Source of the DNA: Brevundimonas intermedia
GTDB taxonomy: Bacteria > Pseudomonadota > Alphaproteobacteria > Caulobacterales > Caulobacteraceae
Direction of reading: 5' to 3'
Assembly: GCF_004614235.1 (NCBI RefSeq)
Contig: NZ_SPVH01000006.1
Location: 1,116,001-1,180,000, forward strand
DNA length: 64,000 nt
Positions 1 to 11,038 of this stretch are shown here, piece by piece. The notes under the pieces are model-generated. The model was not told the origin of the DNA and did not search any database. It saw only the letters and a list, made by a program, of their open reading frames with translations. The position numbers were made by a program, and so were the translations under genes. How positions within the stretch are numbered: the stretch's first letter is position 1; each line of letters starts with the position of its first letter.

Positions 1-613
1 TCCGCTTGGCGTCGGCGCCGCAATCTGGCTGGAAGAGTTCGCGCCCAAGAACAAGCTGACCGACATCATCGAGGTCAACATCAACAACCTCGCGGCCGTG
101 CCGTCGATCGTCTACGGCCTGCTGGGCTTGGCCCTGTTCATCAACTGGATGCATCTGCCGCGCGCCAGCCCGATCGTCGGCGGCTTGGTGCTGGCGCTTA
201 TGGCCTTGCCGACCCTGGTCATCGCCACCCGTTCGGCCCTCAAGGCCGTGCCCCCGTCCATCCGCGAGGCGGCCCTGGCCATGGGCGCGTCGAAGACGCA
301 GACAGTGTTCAGCCATGTCCTTCCGCTGGCGATGCCCGGCGTCATGACTGGCGCCATCATCTCCATGGCCCACGCCCTGGGCGAGACCGCGCCGCTGCTG
401 CTGATCGGCATGGTCAGCTTCGTACCGGGCGTGCCGGCGGCCATCGACCAGCCGGTCGGGGCGCTGCCTTCGCTGATCTACATCTGGGAGAACGCCTCGG
501 AGCGGGCGTTCCACGAACGCACCGCCGCGGCGATCATCGTCCTGCTGGTCTTCATGATCATCATGAACGCGGCGGCCATCATCCTGAGGCGGCGCTTCGA
601 GCGCCGGTGGTAA
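1..613 (+). CDS. pstA: Phosphate ABC transporter permease PstA (3' part)
   Basis: The gene is cut by the window edge; the reading frame is open from base 2, upstream of the first in-window GTG at 98. The translation begins [15 protein letters not shown] and ends in a basic tail RRRFERRW, as PstA proteins do. It carries the ABC permease EAA-type loop ([21 protein letters not shown]) and several hydrophobic spans. PstA pairs with PstC to form the inner-membrane channel of the high-affinity phosphate importer. The pstB start lies 4 bp after the stop, so the two are cotranscribed. The family call is secure; only the N-terminus is missing. Confidence 0.95.
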   Translation, partial: PLGVGAAIWLEEFAPKNKLTDIIEVNINNLAAVPSIVYGLLGLALFINWMHLPRASPIVGGLVLALMALPTLVIATRSALKAVPPSIREAALAMGASKTQTVFSHVLPLAMPGVMTGAIISMAHALGETAPLLLIGMVSFVPGVPAAIDQPVGALPSLIYIWENASERAFHERTAAAIIVLLVFMIIMNAAAIILRRRFERRW

Positions 614-617
614 GAGA

Positions 618-1568
618 ATGAAATTCCGTATTTTCCGCTCCGCCGAAGACCAGACCGGCGCCGGTCCGGTCGATCCGACCGAGACCCCGCGCATGGGCGG
701 CCAGGTCCTGCCCGAAGTCACGCCGTCCAAAGCCCGCGCCGGTGCCGAGCCGCGTCTCGAAGACGCAACGCCCGTGTCGAACGCCACCGTCGTGGACAGC
801 CCGCCGGTCGGCCCGATCAAGATCGCCGCACGTGACGTGTCTGTCTTCTATGAAGGCAAGCAGGCGCTCTACGACGTCTCGCTGGACATCCCGGACAAGA
901 CCGTCACGGCCCTGATCGGGCCGTCGGGTTGCGGCAAGTCGACCTTCCTGCGGACGATGAACCGCATGAACGACACCATCGCCGGAGCCAAGGTCACCGG
1001 CCGGATCGCGATGGACGACGAGGACATCAACGACCGTTCCATCGACCCGGTGCTGCTGCGCGCCCGTGTCGGCATGGTGTTCCAGCGCCCGAACCCCTTC
1101 CCCAAGTCGATCTACGAAAACGTCGCCTACGGACCCAAGATCCACGGCCTGGTCTCGTCCAAGGCGGAGATGGACGACGTGGTCGAAAAAGCCCTGAAGC
1201 GCGCCGGTCTGTGGGAAGAGGTCGCCGACCGCCTGCAGTCGTCGGCCATGGGCCTGTCGGGCGGTCAGCAGCAGCGTCTGGTCATCGCCCGCGCCATCGC
1301 CGTGAACCCTGAAGTCATCCTGATGGACGAGCCATGCTCGGCCCTGGACCCCATCGCTACGGCGCGGATCGAGGAATTGATCGACGAACTGCGCGAGCGG
1401 TTCTGCATCGTCATCGTCACCCACTCGATGGCCCAGGCCGCACGGGTGTCGCAACGCACCGCCTTCTTCCACATGGGCCGTCTGGTCGAGACCGGGGATA
1501 CGGAAGACATCTTCCAGAATCCGCGCGAACGGCGCACGCTCGACTACATCACGGGACGCTTCGGCTAA
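618..1568 (+). CDS. pstB: Phosphate ABC transporter ATPase PstB
   Basis: This is the ATP-hydrolysing subunit of the PstSCAB phosphate importer. Walker [10 protein letters not shown] is at residues 101-109, the Q-loop near Q156, the signature LSGGQ at 213-217 and Walker B VILMDE at 233-238. At 316 residues it is longer than the usual 250-260 because about 65 residues precede the first beta-strand ([14 protein letters not shown]). This leader is rich in Pro, Glu and Ala and does not look like a membrane segment. It sits between pstA and phoU with 4 bp gaps on both sides. Confidence 0.97.
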   Translation: MKFRIFRSAEDQTGAGPVDPTETPRMGGQVLPEVTPSKARAGAEPRLEDATPVSNATVVDSPPVGPIKIAARDVSVFYEGKQALYDVSLDIPDKTVTALIGPSGCGKSTFLRTMNRMNDTIAGAKVTGRIAMDDEDINDRSIDPVLLRARVGMVFQRPNPFPKSIYENVAYGPKIHGLVSSKAEMDDVVEKALKRAGLWEEVADRLQSSAMGLSGGQQQRLVIARAIAVNPEVILMDEPCSALDPIATARIEELIDELRERFCIVIVTHSMAQAARVSQRTAFFHMGRLVETGDTEDIFQNPRERRTLDYITGRFG

Positions 1569-1572
1569 TCCG

Positions 1573-2313
1573 ATGAACCAGCACACGGTCAAAGCCTACG
1601 GCGACGAGCTGAACCAGATCACGGCGGAGGTCGCCCGCATGGGCGGGCTCGCCGAGGCCCAAGTGGCTGACGCCATCGATTCCGTCGCCCGGCGCGACAT
1701 CGCCCTGGCGCGCGCTGTCGTGGAACGCGACCTGAAGCTCGACGCCCTGCATCGCGACATCGAGAAGAAGGCCATTCGCCTGATCGCCCTGCGCCAGCCG
1801 GTCGCCAGCGACCTGCGCCGCACTCTGGGCGCCATGAAGATCGCCACCGATCTGGAGCGCACCGGCGACCTGGCCAAGAACATCGCCAAGCGCGCGCTGA
1901 TCCTGGCCGAGGGCGAACCGATGCAGCCTCTGACCCGTTCGATCGAGCGGATGGGCCGGTTGGTCTCCACCCGCCTGCGCGACGTGCTGGACGCCTATAC
2001 CGCGTCGGAACTGGATCGCGCTGTCGCCGTCTGGCAGACCGACGACGAGGTGGACGAGCATTACAACGCCCTGTTCCGCGAACTGCTGACCTACATGATG
2101 GGTGATCCGCGCACGATCGGCGCCTGCACCCACCTGCTGTTCATGGCCAAGAACCTGGAACGGATCGGCGACCACGCGACCAATATCGCCGAGACCGTCC
2201 ACTACGAGATCACGGGCGATGACATCGTGGGCGAACGCCCGCGCGCCCAGCCCACGGCCGAGGATTCCGATCCGACGCCGAACCTTTCGACGCCCCACCT
2301 TCCGACGCACTGA
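1573..2313 (+). CDS. phoU: Phosphate signalling protein PhoU
   Basis: An all-helical protein of 246 residues made of two PhoU repeats. Metal-binding-type motifs are visible in each half (GDLAKNIAKRA and GDHATNIAETVHYEITGDD). PhoU links the Pst transporter to the PhoR kinase and holds the Pho regulon off when phosphate is plentiful; it also limits Pst uptake. The gene starts 4 bp after pstB and is followed 20 bp later by phoB. The Pro/Thr-rich last 25 residues after EITGDD are probably disordered. Confidence 0.95.
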   Translation: MNQHTVKAYGDELNQITAEVARMGGLAEAQVADAIDSVARRDIALARAVVERDLKLDALHRDIEKKAIRLIALRQPVASDLRRTLGAMKIATDLERTGDLAKNIAKRALILAEGEPMQPLTRSIERMGRLVSTRLRDVLDAYTASELDRAVAVWQTDDEVDEHYNALFRELLTYMMGDPRTIGACTHLLFMAKNLERIGDHATNIAETVHYEITGDDIVGERPRAQPTAEDSDPTPNLSTPHLPTH

Positions 2314-2333
2314 GCCGAGACCGGAGACACGAC

Positions 2334-3026
2334 GTGCAGCCTTATATCCTTGTGATGGAAGACGAGGACGCGCTGGCGACCCTTCTTCAGTACAACCTCG
2401 AAAAGGAAGGCTACGACGTCGCTGTCGCCGCCGACGGCGAGGAAGGCATGCTCCAGATCGACGAGCGCCTGCCTGACCTGGTCCTGCTGGACTGGATGCT
2501 GCCCAAACTGTCGGGCATCGAGGTCTGCCGCCGCATCCGCGGCAAGGCCGAGACCCGCAACCTGCCGATCATCATGCTGACGGCGCGTGGCGAGGAGAGC
2601 GACCGGGTTCGGGGTCTGGACACCGGCGCCGACGACTATCTGACCAAGCCCTTCTCGATGGTCGAGTTGATCGCGCGCATCCGCGCCGTTCTGCGCCGCA
2701 TCCGTCCGGGCCTGGCCGACGACCGTCTGAACCACGGCGACATCATCATCGACCGCGTCTCGCACCGGGTGAAGCGTTCGGGCCAGGAAGTGCACCTCGG
2801 CCCGACCGAGTTCCGCCTGCTGGACCACTTCATGCAACACCCCGGCCGGGTGTTCAGTCGCGAACAGCTGCTGGACGCCGTCTGGGGCTCGGACGTCTAT
2901 GTCGAGGCCCGCACCGTCGATGTCCACGTCGGCCGCCTGCGCAAGGCCCTGGCCATCGCCGACGAAAGCGCCAATCCGATCCGCACCGTGCGGTCAGCGG
3001 GTTATTCGCTGGATCTGGAAGGCTAA
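2334..3026 (+). CDS. phoB: Phosphate regulon response regulator PhoB
   Basis: An OmpR/PhoB-type response regulator of 230 residues. The N-terminal receiver has the acidic cluster EDED (9-12), phospho-acceptor D53 (LVLLDW), the LTARGEE switch region and the conserved lysine in YLTKPF. The C-terminal winged helix contains the typical segment GPTEFRLLDHFMQHPGRVFS. The start is GTG at 2334 with a GGAG ribosome site 7 bases upstream. It ends the pst-phoU operon, where its phosphorylated form activates the Pho regulon; phoR is not in the window and would be expected upstream of pstC. Confidence 0.96.
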   Translation: MQPYILVMEDEDALATLLQYNLEKEGYDVAVAADGEEGMLQIDERLPDLVLLDWMLPKLSGIEVCRRIRGKAETRNLPIIMLTARGEESDRVRGLDTGADDYLTKPFSMVELIARIRAVLRRIRPGLADDRLNHGDIIIDRVSHRVKRSGQEVHLGPTEFRLLDHFMQHPGRVFSREQLLDAVWGSDVYVEARTVDVHVGRLRKALAIADESANPIRTVRSAGYSLDLEG

Positions 3027-3030
3027 AGAA

Positions 3031-3057
3031 AAGGGCGGCTCTCGGAGCCGCCCTTTT
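3031..3057. terminator. Bidirectional intrinsic terminator between phoB and hslO
   Basis: A perfect 11-bp stem (3031-3041 with 3045-3055) closes on a TCG loop. The stem starts with AA and ends with TTTT, so it can work in both directions between the convergent phoB and hslO genes. Confidence 0.85.
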
Positions 3058-3061
3058 CCGT

Positions 3062-4009
3062 TCAGATCTGCTCTGCGACGACCTCATCGGGGTCCAGCGC
3101 ATAGACCGTGGCGCAGTATTCGCAGGTGACGCGGATCTTGCCGTCGTCTTCCAGCATCTCGACGCGCTCGGCCGGGTCGAAAGACGCCAGGACCGAGGCG
3201 ATCCGGCCTCTGGAGCAGCGGCAGACGGCGGTCAGTTCTCGTGCGCCCTCCAGCCGCACGCCGTCCTCGTGGAACAGTCGGAACAGCAGGGTCTCGGGCG
3301 AAATCGTCGGGTCGACCAGTTCGTCGTCGCCCAGGGTGCCGAACAGGGCGCGAGTCCGATCCCAGACTTCTTCCGTGGAGCCGCGCGCGTCATCGCCGGC
3401 GATGATCTGGATCATCGCCCCGCCGGCCCGCCATTGCGAGCCGGTCTCGGTCTGCACCTGACCGACGGCCAGCCGCACCTTGGTCGGCACCTGCTCGGAC
3501 TGCTGGAAGTAATGCTCGGCCGCCAGCGACAAGCTCTCACCCTCGATCGGCGTGATCCCCTGGGTGCGTTCGAAGTCGGGGCCGCGGTCCAGCGTCATGA
3601 TGAAGACGCCCTGGCCCAGCAGCGATCGGGCGCCGGGACGCGCGAACCCGCTGGATGCCTCGGCGACCTCGGCCTCGTCGTAGCGGCAATAGCCGCGCAA
3701 GGACCCGTCGGTGCCATAGTCGGCGACCACATAGCGCACCGGCCCATCGCCCTGGGCCTGAACCAGCAGGCGGCCTTCGAATTTCAGGCTGGAGCCGATG
3801 AGGGCCGCCAGGGCGCAGGCCTCGCCCAGCAGGGCGGCGACCGGCTCGGGATAGGCGTGGGCGGCCAGGATCTTGTCGATGGTCGCGCCCAGGCGGACCA
3901 GTCGTCCGCGCACGGGCCAGCCCTCAATCTGAAAGGCGGCGGCCAGATCGTCGGAAATGGGGGTGTGAGGCGCGTGATCGGTCACGGCGAGGTCCTTTGG
4001 CGACGTCAT
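3062..4009 (-). CDS. hslO: Redox-regulated holdase chaperone Hsp33
   Basis: Hsp33 binds unfolding proteins when oxidative stress oxidises its zinc centre. The four zinc cysteines are present as CRC (C263, C265) and CEYC (C296, C299). The N-terminal domain has the usual run RGRLVRLGATIDKIL and a GSSLKFEGRLLVQAQGDGPV segment. I chose the ATG at 4009 (MTSPKDLAV), giving 315 residues; the frame stays open to 4168 but those 53 residues are unlike Hsp33. It is convergent with phoB and shares that terminator. Confidence 0.95.
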   Translation of the reverse strand: MTSPKDLAVTDHAPHTPISDDLAAAFQIEGWPVRGRLVRLGATIDKILAAHAYPEPVAALLGEACALAALIGSSLKFEGRLLVQAQGDGPVRYVVADYGTDGSLRGYCRYDEAEVAEASSGFARPGARSLLGQGVFIMTLDRGPDFERTQGITPIEGESLSLAAEHYFQQSEQVPTKVRLAVGQVQTETGSQWRAGGAMIQIIAGDDARGSTEEVWDRTRALFGTLGDDELVDPTISPETLLFRLFHEDGVRLEGARELTAVCRCSRGRIASVLASFDPAERVEMLEDDGKIRVTCEYCATVYALDPDEVVAEQI

Positions 4010-4039
4010 TTCGGGATCGCGGCTATTTAGGCGCCCGAA

Positions 4040-4067
4040 GGCCCGATGATAAGGGCCCGATGATAAG
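4040..4067. repeat. 14-bp tandem duplication upstream of hslO
   Basis: The unit GGCCCGATGATAAG occurs twice head to tail (4040-4053 and 4054-4067). It lies 31-58 bases upstream of the hslO start. On the minus strand each unit carries a TTATCAT element that could serve as a -10 box. Confidence 0.6.
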
Positions 4068-4221
4068 GGTTGTCTGTTCCGGCGCGGGAAGGCGTTCTGC
4101 GCGATGATTTCTTCTGCCTCGTCAACACGACGGAACCGTTTCCAGCGCGGTTCGCTCTTTTGGCTCAAGCGGAGCCGTCGCTCTGCCCATCACCACGCCA
4201 ATCACTGAAGAGGTTCCGCCG

Positions 4222-4761
4222 ATGATCCGCGATATCGATCCGATCGAAGAGATTCGCAAACATCCCGGCATCACGGCCGGCAGCCTTGCCGCCGTCGTCC
4301 TGGGCGCGGTCGCGGTCGTCTATCTGACGCAACGCAGCGGGCCGACCCGCTATCAACGCATCAAGACCCGCATCGACCCGCGCGGATGGGTGGATACGTC
4401 GGAACTGCGTGATCGCTTCCATGACGCCGTCGACGCCTTCCGCCACCGGGCCGAAGATGCGGGCGAGCGTGCCGGCGAACTGTCGCGCGACGCACGCCAT
4501 CGCGCCGCCGACGCCGCCTACGATGCGCGTGATCGGGCCGACGACTGGTTCCGTTCGGCCCGCAAGGGCTCCAAGAAGGCGTTGAAGAAGCACGGCAAGA
4601 CCGCCCGCCGTTACGCCGATGACGCCGGCGCCTATGCTCGCGATCATGCGCGCGAAGGCGGGGCGATTCTGGCCGTCGCCACCATCGCCGCCGCCATCGG
4701 CGCGGCCGTGCTGGAAAGCCGCCGTCCCGACAGCCGCGTGCGCCGGATCGTCCGCTTCTGA
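4222..4761 (+). CDS. Small helical membrane protein, YtxH/LEA-like, unknown function
   Basis: A 179-residue protein of unknown function. A hydrophobic span near residues 17-36 (ITAGSLAAVVLGAVAVVYL) is followed by about 100 residues of strongly charged helix rich in Ala, Arg and Asp (RAEDAGERAGELSRDARHR and similar). A second hydrophobic stretch (EGGAILAVATIAAAIGAAVLE) and a basic tail finish the protein. The repeating A/R/D-rich amphipathic pattern resembles YtxH and LEA-type stress proteins. An AAGAGG ribosome site precedes the start, and a strong hairpin follows the stop, so it is probably a single-gene unit. Confidence 0.7.
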   Translation: MIRDIDPIEEIRKHPGITAGSLAAVVLGAVAVVYLTQRSGPTRYQRIKTRIDPRGWVDTSELRDRFHDAVDAFRHRAEDAGERAGELSRDARHRAADAAYDARDRADDWFRSARKGSKKALKKHGKTARRYADDAGAYARDHAREGGAILAVATIAAAIGAAVLESRRPDSRVRRIVRF

Positions 4762-4767
4762 CATTTT

Positions 4768-4810
4768 CTTGCCGCCCGCCGTGTGAAAATCGCGACGGGC
4801 GGCAAGGTTT
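4768..4810 (+). terminator. Intrinsic terminator after the YtxH/LEA-like gene
   Basis: An 11-bp perfect stem pairs 4768-4778 with 4796-4806 around a 17-base loop and is followed by GTTT. It begins 7 bases after the stop codon. Confidence 0.7.
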
Positions 4811-4882
4811 AAGCGCAACTGAGCCCAATCATCAGCACGGCTTGGCTTTGCCGCAGGCGCGAAGGCCGCTAAGACGCCGCCC

Positions 4883-6775
<1,893 letters not shown>

Positions 6776-6885
6776 GCCTTCGATTTTCCTCCGAAGGCTG
6801 ACGTTGCGGCATCTTGCGCTCTGCGCCAACTGGCGCATCCTCTCGTCCAACGGCCGCGAACCATGACGGCTGCGGGAGGATTCAT

Positions 6886-8691
6886 ATGTCACGCTATCTC
6901 ACCGGCGGCGCCGTCGCCGTTCTGGCGCTCGCCGCCTGCGCCTTTGCAGGCTCGGCCTCGGCCCAGACCTACAACCGCCTCGTCGTCTTCGGCGACAGCC
7001 TCAGCGACAACGGCAACCTGTTCCTGATCTCTGGCGGGACCCAGCCGCCTTCGCCGCCTTATTTCCAGGGCCGGTTCTCCAGCGGGCCGGTGTTCACCGA
7101 ATTGCTCGGCTTCAACGCCGCCAACTTCAATGGCTCGGTGACGGGCAGCATCAACTACGCCTTCGGCGGGTCTCGCACCGACGCCACGGCCGGCGTGCCG
7201 TTCGGCATGCTGAACCAGCTGGCGCGCTACACCGCCTCTGGCGGCACGTTCAGCTCGACCGATCTGGTCAGCGTGCTAGGCGGCGCCAACGACATCTTCC
7301 AGGGCCTGCCCGCCGCTGGCGCCTCGGCCAGCCCGGTCGCTGCCATCACGCCGGTCGCGACCACGGCCGCCGCCAACGTCAACAGCCTGGTCAACAGCGT
7401 CGCCGGCGCCGGGGCGGGGACCATTCTGGTCACCAACCTGCCCAAGCTCAGCCTGACGCCGCAGTTCCGCAGTACGCCGGCCGCGCCTCTGGCCGACTAT
7501 GCCGTCACGACCTTCAACACGGCCTTGCAGACAGGCCTCTTCACCACTGCGGGCGCACGACCGGGCAGCAACATCATCCTGATGGACCTGTTCAAGGTCA
7601 GTGACACCCTGGCCGCCAATCCGGGCCAGTTCGGCATCACCAACATCACCCAGCCCTGCTTCAACGGGGTGACGGTGTGCTCGAACCCCGACAGCTATTT
7701 CTACTTCGACGGCGTCCATCCGACCGCGGCGGGGCATAGGATTATCGCCCAACTGGCGACCGACTACCTCTACTATGGCGCCATCGGCGCCCAATCGACG
7801 CTGCAGGGCGAGACGACGTATCGTCACCGCGAGGATGCGCTGGACGCCGCCGGCGAGGCCCTGTCGGGCCGCGAAGCCTGGGAAGCCGGAGTGTCGATCA
7901 CCACGGCGGCGCTGATCGACAGCGTCGATACGGATGCACGCGGCTCGGCCACCGAATCGTCCAGCGATGGCTGGGGCGGGCGGATCGCGCTGGAGGCCGG
8001 ACCTTCGGCCAACTGGCGCTTCGGCCTGGCGGGAACGGCTCGTACCACGGACGTCGAGAGCCAGGCGCTGAACTTCAACGTCGAGAGCTTCGGGCTGGAC
8101 GTCTATGGCGGGTGGCGCTCGGGCGATGTCTTCGTCAACGCCGCCGTCGGCGTGGCGCGCGACAATATCGACGACATCGAACGCCTGACCAGCCTCGCGC
8201 CCATCGTCCACACGGCCGAGACGCGGGCGTTCAGCACCGGCGCGCGGCTGCAGGGCGGCATGTGGTTCGACATGGGCGGCGTCGCCCTGTCGCCCCGCGC
8301 GGCCCTGGCCTATGTCTCCAGCGACGTGGACGGCTATTATGAACAGGGCGTCGGCGCCCAGTATCAGTATGGCGACCGCACGGTGAAGGCTCTTACCGGC
8401 GAGGTCGCCCTGCGCGCCGAGGCCGAAATGGGCCGGTTCGGCGTGTTCGCCGAGGGCGGCTATCGTGACGCCCTGGACGACAGTTCCGACCCCGTCCGCG
8501 TGGGTATCTACAACAACCCGGCCCAGGTGCTGTCGCGCGAGATCGACGATCCGTTCGGCGGTCAGTTCCTGGCGTCTGCGGGCGTCGAGGGTTCGGTCGG
8601 GCCGGTCAAGGTGACGGTGGCCTATCGCGGCCGCTTCGGCGACCACGCCGACAGCCACCTGGGCGGCATTCAGCTGACCTTGCCTCTGTAG
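6886..8691 (+). CDS. GDSL esterase/lipase autotransporter
   Basis: The start is the ATG at 6886, with GGGAGGA 5 bases upstream; it gives a signal peptide cleaved after SASA (residue 26). Residues 30-300 are an SGNH hydrolase: GDSLSDNGN with S38, a Gly at the block II position, GGAND with N135, and DGVHPTAAGH with D275 and H278. From about residue 350 a beta-rich region with alternating hydrophobic residues forms an outer-membrane autotransporter barrel ending in TLPL. The enzyme is therefore expected to be an esterase displayed on the cell surface, like EstA/EstP. The 601-residue length fits that family. Confidence 0.9.
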   Translation: MSRYLTGGAVAVLALAACAFAGSASAQTYNRLVVFGDSLSDNGNLFLISGGTQPPSPPYFQGRFSSGPVFTELLGFNAANFNGSVTGSINYAFGGSRTDATAGVPFGMLNQLARYTASGGTFSSTDLVSVLGGANDIFQGLPAAGASASPVAAITPVATTAAANVNSLVNSVAGAGAGTILVTNLPKLSLTPQFRSTPAAPLADYAVTTFNTALQTGLFTTAGARPGSNIILMDLFKVSDTLAANPGQFGITNITQPCFNGVTVCSNPDSYFYFDGVHPTAAGHRIIAQLATDYLYYGAIGAQSTLQGETTYRHREDALDAAGEALSGREAWEAGVSITTAALIDSVDTDARGSATESSSDGWGGRIALEAGPSANWRFGLAGTARTTDVESQALNFNVESFGLDVYGGWRSGDVFVNAAVGVARDNIDDIERLTSLAPIVHTAETRAFSTGARLQGGMWFDMGGVALSPRAALAYVSSDVDGYYEQGVGAQYQYGDRTVKALTGEVALRAEAEMGRFGVFAEGGYRDALDDSSDPVRVGIYNNPAQVLSREIDDPFGGQFLASAGVEGSVGPVKVTVAYRGRFGDHADSHLGGIQLTLPL

Positions 8692-8704
8692 GCCGAAGGT
8701 GCGG

Positions 8705-8728
8705 GAAGGGGCCTCAGCGCCCCTTCTT
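8705..8728. terminator. Hairpin between convergent GDSL and GGDEF genes
   Basis: GAAGGGGC (8705-8712) pairs with GCCCCTTC (8719-8726) around a 6-base loop, followed by TT. It overlaps the last codons of the convergent diguanylate cyclase gene, so it can end the GDSL transcript. Confidence 0.5.
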
Positions 8729-9355
8729 GCGTACCCACATGGCGGCGTCGGCCTCGGTCAGCCAGGCCTCGGCGTCGGTATGGCCGTCCCAGGCGCGCAC
8801 GCCGAACGAACCGCCCAGTTCGGTCTTTTGCCCGTCCCAGACGAAGCCTTCGGTCTTCAAGGCCTCGGACAGTTGGCGCGCCTTGGCCCGGCCCTCTTCG
8901 TAGCCCGCGTGCAGCATCAGCAGCGCGAACTCGTCGCCACCCAGCCGGCCCACGGCGTCCGACTCGCGCAGATTGGCCAGGAACAGCTCCGCCACCGCCA
9001 CCAGGGCCGCATCGCCGGCGGCATGGCCCAGCCGGTCGTTGACGCTCTTGAACCCGTCCATATCCAGATACAGCAACACCGCCGGCACCCCGTGTCGCTG
9101 GCAATAGGCCATGGTCCGCTGAAGCGCCGTGATGAAACCGCGCCGGTTCAAGGCGGGCGTCAGGACATCGTGGTCGGCGGCGGCCTCGGCGGCGGCGGCG
9201 CGTGTCTTCCACGCTTCCAGCTCGACGCGCAGGCGCTCGATCTCGGCGGTCAGGTCGTGTTCGGCCACGTCGGTCACGGCGCAGGGATGGCTCCGAAGGC
9301 GCGACTCAGTCTGCGTCGCGCGGTGGAACGATGGTAGAGCGTGATCCGTCGACAT
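8714..9355 (-). CDS. GGDEF-domain diguanylate cyclase
   Basis: A 213-residue protein that should make the second messenger c-di-GMP from two GTP. The active-site GGDEF is intact at residues 139-143, and an RESD inhibitory site (R130-D133) sits exactly five residues before it, so product inhibition is likely. Before the cyclase lies only a short helical segment (AEIERLRVELEAWKTRAAAAEAA, about 37-60) that could form a dimerising coiled coil. No sensory or membrane domain is present. The start is uncertain: a GTG at 9277 (VTDVAEHD) is an alternative that removes 26 unconvincing residues. Confidence 0.9.
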   Translation of the reverse strand: MSTDHALPSFHRATQTESRLRSHPCAVTDVAEHDLTAEIERLRVELEAWKTRAAAAEAAADHDVLTPALNRRGFITALQRTMAYCQRHGVPAVLLYLDMDGFKSVNDRLGHAAGDAALVAVAELFLANLRESDAVGRLGGDEFALLMLHAGYEEGRAKARQLSEALKTEGFVWDGQKTELGGSFGVRAWDGHTDAEAWLTEADAAMWVRKKGR

Positions 9356-9460
9356 TGAAGGCCGACAATAAGGGCCTAGAGGCTTGAAACAGTCCGCGTG
9401 CGGTTGCGGGCGTCACCCGCGTGCTGTAACGGGCGCCTTTCCGCGAGGGGCCTTACAGAC

Positions 9461-9952
9461 ATGGCGACTTCCGCACCGCCGGTGGCGATCATCATGGGCA
9501 GCCGGTCCGACTGGCCGACCATGAAGCTGGCCGCCGACCGCCTGGACCAGCTGGGCGTCGCCTGGCAGGCCAAGGTCGTCAGCGCGCACCGCACGCCCCA
9601 GCGCCTGGTCGAGTTCGCCACGGGCGCCAAGGCCGCAGGATACAAGATCATCATCGCGGGAGCAGGCGGCGCCGCCCACCTGCCGGGCATGGCCGCCTCC
9701 ATGACCGAGCTGCCGGTGCTGGGTGTGCCGGTTCAGTCCAAGGCCCTGAAGGGGATGGATAGCCTGTTATCCATCGTCCAGATGCCGGCCGGCGTGCCCG
9801 TAGCCACCCTGGCCATCGGCGAGGCGGGCGCCGCCAACGCCGGCATTCTGGCCGCCCAGATCCTGGCCTTGTCGGACGAAGGGCTGGCGCAACGCCTGGC
9901 CGCCTTCCGCGCCGCCCAGACCGATTCCATCGCCGAAACCGTCGAGGACTGA
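9461..9952 (+). CDS. purE: N5-carboxyaminoimidazole ribonucleotide mutase PurE
   Basis: The class I PurE converts N5-CAIR to CAIR in purine synthesis. The 163 residues contain the nucleotide-binding start [12 protein letters not shown], the catalytic SAHRTPQRL and the [14 protein letters not shown] loop. The ATG at 9461 is preceded by GAGGGG; reading upstream of it would add residues unlike PurE. The purK GTG follows the stop codon directly, so the two form an operon that supplies the two-step bacterial carboxylation route. Confidence 0.97.
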   Translation: MATSAPPVAIIMGSRSDWPTMKLAADRLDQLGVAWQAKVVSAHRTPQRLVEFATGAKAAGYKIIIAGAGGAAHLPGMAASMTELPVLGVPVQSKALKGMDSLLSIVQMPAGVPVATLAIGEAGAANAGILAAQILALSDEGLAQRLAAFRAAQTDSIAETVED

Positions 9953-11035
9953 GTGCCAGATCTGCCGCTTTCCCCCGGTTCGACCCTCGGAATCATCGGC
10001 GGAGGCCAACTGGGCCGGATGCTGAGCCAGGCCGCGTCGCGCCTGGGCTTCGACGTCGTCATCCTGGACCCCGAGGCCGACAGCCCGGCGGGCCGCGTCT
10101 CGGCGCACCAGATCGTCGCCGCCTATGACGATCCCGACGCACTGACCGCCCTGGGTCGCGCTGCCGACGTGGTCACTTTCGAATTCGAGAACGTCCCCGC
10201 CGATTCCATCGAACGCCTGGCCGAGGCCGGCGCCCTGGTTGCGCCGGGGCCGACCGCGCTGCGTGTGTCGCAGGACCGGGTGGACGAGAAGACCTTTCTC
10301 AACGCCGTCGGCGCCCCGACGGTCGCCTTCGCCGTCGTCGATACGCTGGACGATCTGGTCGTCGGCCTGACGGAACTGGGCCTGCCCGCCCTGCTGAAGA
10401 CCCGCCGCGAAGGCTATGACGGCAAGGGCCAGGTCTGGATCCACGCCATCGAGGATGCGCCCGCCGCCCTGGAAAGCCTGGGCGGCCGTCCGGCCATTCT
10501 GGAGGCCAAGGCGACCTTCGTGCGCGAACTGTCGGTCATCGCCGCCCGCGACTGGGACGGCCATATGGCGGTCTATCCGCTGGGCGAGAACCGGCACGAG
10601 GGCGGCGTGTTGCGCACCACCCTGGCCCCCGCCGCCGTGGACGAAAAGACCCAAGTCCGCGCTCGCGCCATCGCCGAGGCGATTCTGGACGGGCTGGACT
10701 ATGTCGGCGTGGTGGGCGTCGAACTGTTCGACCTGGGAGACGACGTCCTGCTGGTCAACGAGATCGCTCCGCGCGTCCATAACACCGGCCACTGGACCCA
10801 GGACGGCTGCGTCTGCGACCAGTTCGAACAGCACATCCGCGCCGTGACGGGCTGGCCGCTGGGCCCGACGACCGCCCACGCCCGCATCGAAATGACCAAC
10901 CTGCTGGGCGACGAGGTCGAGGACTGGCGCAAGTTGTCGGCCAAGTCCGACGAACGCCTGCACCTCTACGGCAAGGCCGAAGCACGGCCGGGCCGCAAGA
11001 TGGCGCACGTGAACCGGGTGTCGGGCGCGGTCTAA
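9953..11035 (+). CDS. purK: N5-carboxyaminoimidazole ribonucleotide synthase PurK
   Basis: An ATP-grasp enzyme that carboxylates AIR with bicarbonate to make N5-CAIR, the substrate of PurE. The 360 residues start LGIIGGGQLGRMLSQAA, and show the ATP-grasp segments PALLKTRREGYDGKGQ and EIAPRVHNTGHWT. The GTG start at 9953 touches the purE stop, with a GAGGA ribosome site inside the end of purE (9944-9948). Length and motifs are normal for the family. Confidence 0.96.
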   Translation: MPDLPLSPGSTLGIIGGGQLGRMLSQAASRLGFDVVILDPEADSPAGRVSAHQIVAAYDDPDALTALGRAADVVTFEFENVPADSIERLAEAGALVAPGPTALRVSQDRVDEKTFLNAVGAPTVAFAVVDTLDDLVVGLTELGLPALLKTRREGYDGKGQVWIHAIEDAPAALESLGGRPAILEAKATFVRELSVIAARDWDGHMAVYPLGENRHEGGVLRTTLAPAAVDEKTQVRARAIAEAILDGLDYVGVVGVELFDLGDDVLLVNEIAPRVHNTGHWTQDGCVCDQFEQHIRAVTGWPLGPTTAHARIEMTNLLGDEVEDWRKLSAKSDERLHLYGKAEARPGRKMAHVNRVSGAV

Positions 11036-11038
11036 CTT

